Shown: positions 60,939-64,000 of the stretch, piece after piece | How the letters are laid out: every line of letters starts with the position of its first letter | Position numbering within the stretch: position 1 is the stretch's first letter | Source: Actinocatenispora comari | GTDB lineage: Bacteria; Actinomycetota; Actinomycetes; Mycobacteriales; Micromonosporaceae | Reading direction: 5' to 3' | Length of the DNA stretch: 64,000 nt | NCBI RefSeq assembly: GCF_017312725.1 | Contig: NZ_BOPO01000004.1 | Coordinates: forward strand, 106,341-170,340 | Program-made: the position numbers and the translations under genes | Notes under the pieces: generated by a model | Told to the model about the DNA's origin: nothing | Database searches by the model: none | The model's input: only the letters and a program-made list of their open reading frames with translations

Positions 60939-61766
60939 ATGAATCGCGCGCGTCTGCGCGTGGTGCTGGCTGCGGTGATTGCGTGCTCCCCCGCGCTGTT
61001 TGGTGCATCGCTGGCTAGTGCCTCCCCCACATCTGACACGTCCAGCCACGAGAAGCCCGTTGCGGCACACGCCGCGGCAGCCACCGAGAAGGGCGAGACC
61101 AAGCCTGCGGTGGACCTGTCCGGGCAGCAGATCCAGGCCTCCGGCCAGCGGGTCTCGGCCAACATGGTCCGGGCCCGGCAGGCGGCGGCCCAGGCCGAAG
61201 CCGACAAGAAGAAGGCGGCCGAGGACGCCGCGGCCAAGAAGAAGGCCGACGACGCCAAGAAGAAGGCCGACGACGCAGCCCGCAAGAAGAAGGCCGACGA
61301 GGCCTCGCGGAGCGCCAAGCGGTGCACCGCGCCGGCTCGGGTCACCGACCTGTCCACGCTGCAGACCCAGAACGCCCGCGCCATCATGCGCGCCGGGCGG
61401 AAGCTGCACATCAGCAAGCGCGGCCAGATCATCGCGCTGTCGACCGCGCTGCAGGAGAGCCAGCTGCGCAACTACGCCAACGTGAACCTGCCGGCGTCGA
61501 TGCGGATGGCACACCAGGCGGTCGGCTCCGACCACCTGTCGGTCGGGCTGTTCCAGCAGCAGCCGAACTGGGGTTCGCTGAACGAACTGATGAACCCGGA
61601 GACCTCGGCGACCAAGTTCTACCAGGCGCTGCTGCACATCCCCGGCTGGCAGAGCCTGCCGGTGACCGTGGCGGCCCAGCGGGTCCAGGTGTCGGCGTTC
61701 CCGTCGGCGTACGCGGACGACGAGGTGCGGGCGACCGCGATCGTCAACGCGCTGCCCTGCCCGTAG
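60939..61766 (+). CDS. Secreted lytic-transglycosylase-like protein with coiled-coil
   Basis: A 275-residue exported protein. MNRARLRVVLAAVIACSPAL followed by FGASLASA is a Sec signal peptide. Residues 80-130 form a Lys/Ala coiled-coil (DKKKAAEDAAAKKKADDAKK). The C-terminal domain resembles a lysozyme-like SLT fold (IIALSTALQESQLRNYANVN with a candidate catalytic Glu, HLSVGLFQQQPNWGSLNELM, PVTVAAQRVQVSAFPSAYAD). It probably cuts or binds peptidoglycan in the cell wall. GAAGGA precedes the ATG. A long structured leader lies upstream. Confidence 0.83.
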   Translation: MNRARLRVVLAAVIACSPALFGASLASASPTSDTSSHEKPVAAHAAAATEKGETKPAVDLSGQQIQASGQRVSANMVRARQAAAQAEADKKKAAEDAAAKKKADDAKKKADDAARKKKADEASRSAKRCTAPARVTDLSTLQTQNARAIMRAGRKLHISKRGQIIALSTALQESQLRNYANVNLPASMRMAHQAVGSDHLSVGLFQQQPNWGSLNELMNPETSATKFYQALLHIPGWQSLPVTVAAQRVQVSAFPSAYADDEVRATAIVNALPCP

Positions 61767-61810
61767 CAGCACCGCGGTTCCCCCCGACCGCGACAGGTCC
61801 CCCCGACAGC

Positions 61811-61842
61811 GAGGGCCCGACACCGCACGGTGTCGGGCCCTC
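61811..61842. terminator. Bidirectional hairpin terminator
   Basis: GAGGGCCCGACACC-GCAC-GGTGTCGGGCCCTC, a perfect 14-bp stem and 4-nt loop between the convergent lytic-protein and glyS genes. Confidence 0.85.
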
Positions 61843-61854
61843 CTGCGTCCGTGT

Positions 61855-63234
61855 TCAGCAGCCGGGCAGCCGCTCCGCGAGGTACGCCTCCGCGTGGTCG
61901 AGGCTGACCCGTTCCTGCTTCATCGAGTCCCGGTCGCGAACCGTGACCGCGTTGTCGGACAACGTGTCGAAGTCGACCGTCACGCAGTACGGGGTGCCGA
62001 TCTCGTCCTGCCGCCGGTACCGCCGGCCGATCGCGCCGGCGTCGTCGAACTCCACGCTCCACCGCCGGCGCAGGTCGGTGGCGAGGCCCCGGGCCTTCGG
62101 GGACAGCTGTGGGTTGCGCGACAACGGAAGTACCGCCACCTTCACCGGCGCGAGCCGCGGGTCGAACCGCATCACCGTCCGGGAGTCCATGCCGCCCTTG
62201 GTGTTCGGCGCCTTGTCCACGTCGTACGCCTCCAGCAGGAAGGCGAGCACCGCGCGGGTCAGGCCGGCCGCCGGCTCGATCACGTACGGGAACCAGCGTT
62301 CACCGTTCTCCTGGTCGAAGTAGGACAGGTCGGTGCCGGACGCGGTGGAGTGGGTGCGCAGGTCGAAGTCGGACCTGTTCGACACGCCCTCCAACTCGTC
62401 GAACTCCTTGCCACCGAAGCCGAAGCGGTACTCGATGTCGACGGTGCGCTTGGCGTAGTGCGCCAGCTTCGCGGCCGGATGCTCGTAGCGCCGCAGGTTG
62501 CGCTCGGACAGCCCGAGATCGGTCCACCAGCGCCACCGCTCGGCCAACCACTGCTCGTGCCACTGCTCGTCCTCGCCCGGCTTGCAGAAGAACTCCAGCT
62601 CCATCTGCTCGAACTCGCGGGTGCGGAAGATGAAGTTGCCGGGGGTGATCTCGTTCCGGAACGACTTGCCGACCTGCGCGATGCCGAACGGCGGCTTGCG
62701 CCGGGACGACTGCATCACGTTGAGGAAGTTGACGAAGATGCCCTGCGCCGTCTCCGGCCGCAGGTAGTGCATCGACGAGGTGTCCTCCACCGGGCCGAGC
62801 GAGGTGCGCACCAGGCCGTTGAAGTTGCGTGCCGCGCTGAAGGTGCCGCGGTTGCCGCAGTTGGCGCAGGTCAGCTCGGCCAGGCTGGCCGGCGCGGCGC
62901 CGTGCCGGGCGGCGTGCTCCTCGGTGAGATGGTCGGCGCGGTACCGCTTGTGGCAGGACTGGCACTCGGTGAGCGGATCGACGAACTCGGTCAGGTGGCC
63001 GGACGCCGCCCACACCTCCGGCGCCAGGATCACCGCCGAGTCGAGCCCCACCACGTCGTCCCGGAACGTCACCATCGACCGCCACCACGCGCGCCGCACG
63101 TTCTCCTTGAGCTCGACGCCGAGCGGCCCGTAGTCCCAGGCGGATTTCGACCCGCCGTAGATCTCGCTGGATCCGAAGACGAAGCCACGGCGCTTGGCCA
63201 GGCTCACGATCGCATCGATGCGGTCCACAGGCAC
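61855..63234 (-). CDS. glyS: Glycine--tRNA ligase (alpha2 type)
   Basis: A 459-residue class II synthetase that charges tRNA-Gly. [20 protein letters not shown] is the family N-terminus. The zinc-ribbon insertion is [12 protein letters not shown] and [10 protein letters not shown]. Motif 2 is [20 protein letters not shown] then [14 protein letters not shown]; motif 3 is [20 protein letters not shown], with an anticodon-binding domain at the end. GTG 63234 lies 4 nt after GGAGGA; GTG two codons later is equally plausible. Essential gene. Confidence 0.95.
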   Translation of the reverse strand: MPVDRIDAIVSLAKRRGFVFGSSEIYGGSKSAWDYGPLGVELKENVRRAWWRSMVTFRDDVVGLDSAVILAPEVWAASGHLTEFVDPLTECQSCHKRYRADHLTEEHAARHGAAPASLAELTCANCGNRGTFSAARNFNGLVRTSLGPVEDTSSMHYLRPETAQGIFVNFLNVMQSSRRKPPFGIAQVGKSFRNEITPGNFIFRTREFEQMELEFFCKPGEDEQWHEQWLAERWRWWTDLGLSERNLRRYEHPAAKLAHYAKRTVDIEYRFGFGGKEFDELEGVSNRSDFDLRTHSTASGTDLSYFDQENGERWFPYVIEPAAGLTRAVLAFLLEAYDVDKAPNTKGGMDSRTVMRFDPRLAPVKVAVLPLSRNPQLSPKARGLATDLRRRWSVEFDDAGAIGRRYRRQDEIGTPYCVTVDFDTLSDNAVTVRDRDSMKQERVSLDHAEAYLAERLPGC

Positions 63235-63395
63235 AGCTCCTCCATCCGGCTGGCGGTCGGCGGGGACATTGACGTCACCGAGCACAACGCTCGTCGGTGC
63301 CGCTGGTTACCGTCCGTCGGAGCTGTTCAGAGTACTCGCCGGCAGAAATCGGATCGAGTGCGGATTCGGACCCCGTCGGGGCCGGCCGGGAGGGG

Positions 63396-64000
63396 TCAGT
63401 CGGCGGTACCGCAGACCTGCCAGCCGACGCCGCCACCGGCGCTGCTCGCGACCACGATGAGGTCCGACGAGCGGGACTGGCCGTCGGCGTACCGCAGGGT
63501 GGCGGGCACCTCGAACACCGTGTTGCCCTGGTACTGCTGGGGAGCGGAGAGGTGGTGCGACTCCAGCCGCGGCTGGTTTCCCAGCCGGCTGACGAACTCG
63601 TGCTCGCTCTCCTGGGCCCGCGCCTGCTGGCACTGCATCCGGTACGCCTGGGCGTACTGCTGGTCTTCCAGCGCGACCAGGAACTTGTCGGCGGCCGCCG
63701 AGATCTGGTGCTCCTGGTAGGCACCGAAGCCGAAGACGCCGGCGATGCCACCGCCACAGCAGAGCACGACGAGGAAGGCGACCACGCCGAGGCCGATCCA
63801 GACCCGCGGGTTGCGCTCCCGCGGCGCGGCGGTGAACGGCACGACGGCACCGGGGCCGGTCGGCGGGGGTGGACCGGCCGGCTCGGCCGGCGGGGGTGGT
63901 GGTGGAGGTGGCCCGAACGGCGGCCGCCCGGGTGGCTGGGCACCCGGCGGCATCCCGGCGGCCGGCCGCGGCGCGCCCGCCGGCGGCACACCGGCAGCAC
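63396..64000 (-). CDS. Proline-rich membrane-anchored protein (5' end may lie outside window)
   Basis: At least 197 residues are visible. The N-terminal part is Pro/Gly-rich (PPGRPPFGPPPPPPPPAEPA), followed by one membrane helix (WIGLGVVAFLVVLCCGGGIA) and an extracytoplasmic domain (KFLVALEDQQYAQAYRMQCQ) with a possible Cys pair, ending VGWQVCGTAD. The layout matches actinomycete DUF4878-like or Ltp-type lipoprotein-like proteins, with unknown function. The frame stays open to the window edge, so the true start could be upstream; ATG 63989 is the first inside. Confidence 0.7.
   Translation of the reverse strand, partial: AAGVPPAGAPRPAAGMPPGAQPPGRPPFGPPPPPPPPAEPAGPPPPTGPGAVVPFTAAPRERNPRVWIGLGVVAFLVVLCCGGGIAGVFGFGAYQEHQISAAADKFLVALEDQQYAQAYRMQCQQARAQESEHEFVSRLGNQPRLESHHLSAPQQYQGNTVFEVPATLRYADGQSRSSDLIVVASSAGGGVGWQVCGTAD

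Overview
This is a 64 kb stretch of very GC-rich actinomycete chromosome. The evidence is GC-saturated third codon positions, frequent GTG starts, an HrdB-type principal sigma factor with a long Lys/Ala-rich N-terminus, and Acg-type, WYL, DUF4097 and DUF5107 proteins. Codon style and gene mix suggest Micromonosporaceae or a close relative, but that is an inference. Housekeeping genes (principal sigma factor, tRNA-Asn, dnaG, dgt, ppdK, dus, glyS, rtcB) are scattered among many small regulator/target pairs, so this looks like core chromosome with accessory gene turnover rather than an island. No biosynthetic cluster, prophage or CRISPR array is visible.

Region 1 (1-9.2 kb): a partial isocitrate lyase/PEP mutase-family gene, a DUF5107 carbohydrate-type protein, the principal sigma factor, a TetR/NTF2-like divergent pair with a clear operator, and an aldo/keto reductase. 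Two decayed genes follow: a deleted and frameshifted Nudix gene and a methyltransferase with an in-frame stop. Region 2 (9.3-20.4 kb): small hypothetical proteins, tRNA-Asn, an SDR/TetR divergent pair, a DrrAB-like ABC exporter whose ATPase gene is frameshifted just before Walker A, an Acg-family nitroreductase, and dnaG. Region 3 (20.4-27.4 kb): a MarR-linked ABC exporter, and an operon of RHH regulator, DUF4097 protein, ABC ATPase and ABC permease.

Region 4 (27.4-35.6 kb): a large FAD/Fe-S 2-hydroxyacid dehydrogenase divergent from rtcB. A TnpB-type RNA-guided nuclease gene is embedded directly behind rtcB, with a candidate omega RNA at its 3' end. Next come an FAD monooxygenase and a divergent GntR-TetR hybrid regulator with a strong inverted-repeat operator. 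Region 5 (35.8-44.3 kb): a ferredoxin-reductase-like flavoprotein, a decayed ROK regulator, dgt, AraC plus azlCD (branched-chain amino acid export), a stand-alone acyltransferase-fold protein in which the GHSxG serine is glycine, and a methyltransferase.

Region 6 (44.5-55.4 kb): ppdK; a permease/prolyl-aminopeptidase operon divergent from a FadR-type regulator with a perfect operator; VOC, WYL and LtrA proteins; and a TetR/quinone oxidoreductase divergent pair with two operators. Region 7 (55.4-64 kb): a GH29 alpha-L-fucosidase with internal 13-residue repeats, a tRNA-dihydrouridine synthase, a membrane protein resembling a site-2 protease without its HExxH, a secreted lytic-transglycosylase-like protein behind a structured leader (possible c-di-AMP riboswitch), glyS, and a proline-rich membrane protein cut by the window edge.

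Recurring themes are divergent regulator/target pairs with readable palindromic operators, strong bidirectional hairpin terminators between convergent genes, and four genes carrying disabling lesions. Some of the single-base lesions could be assembly errors.
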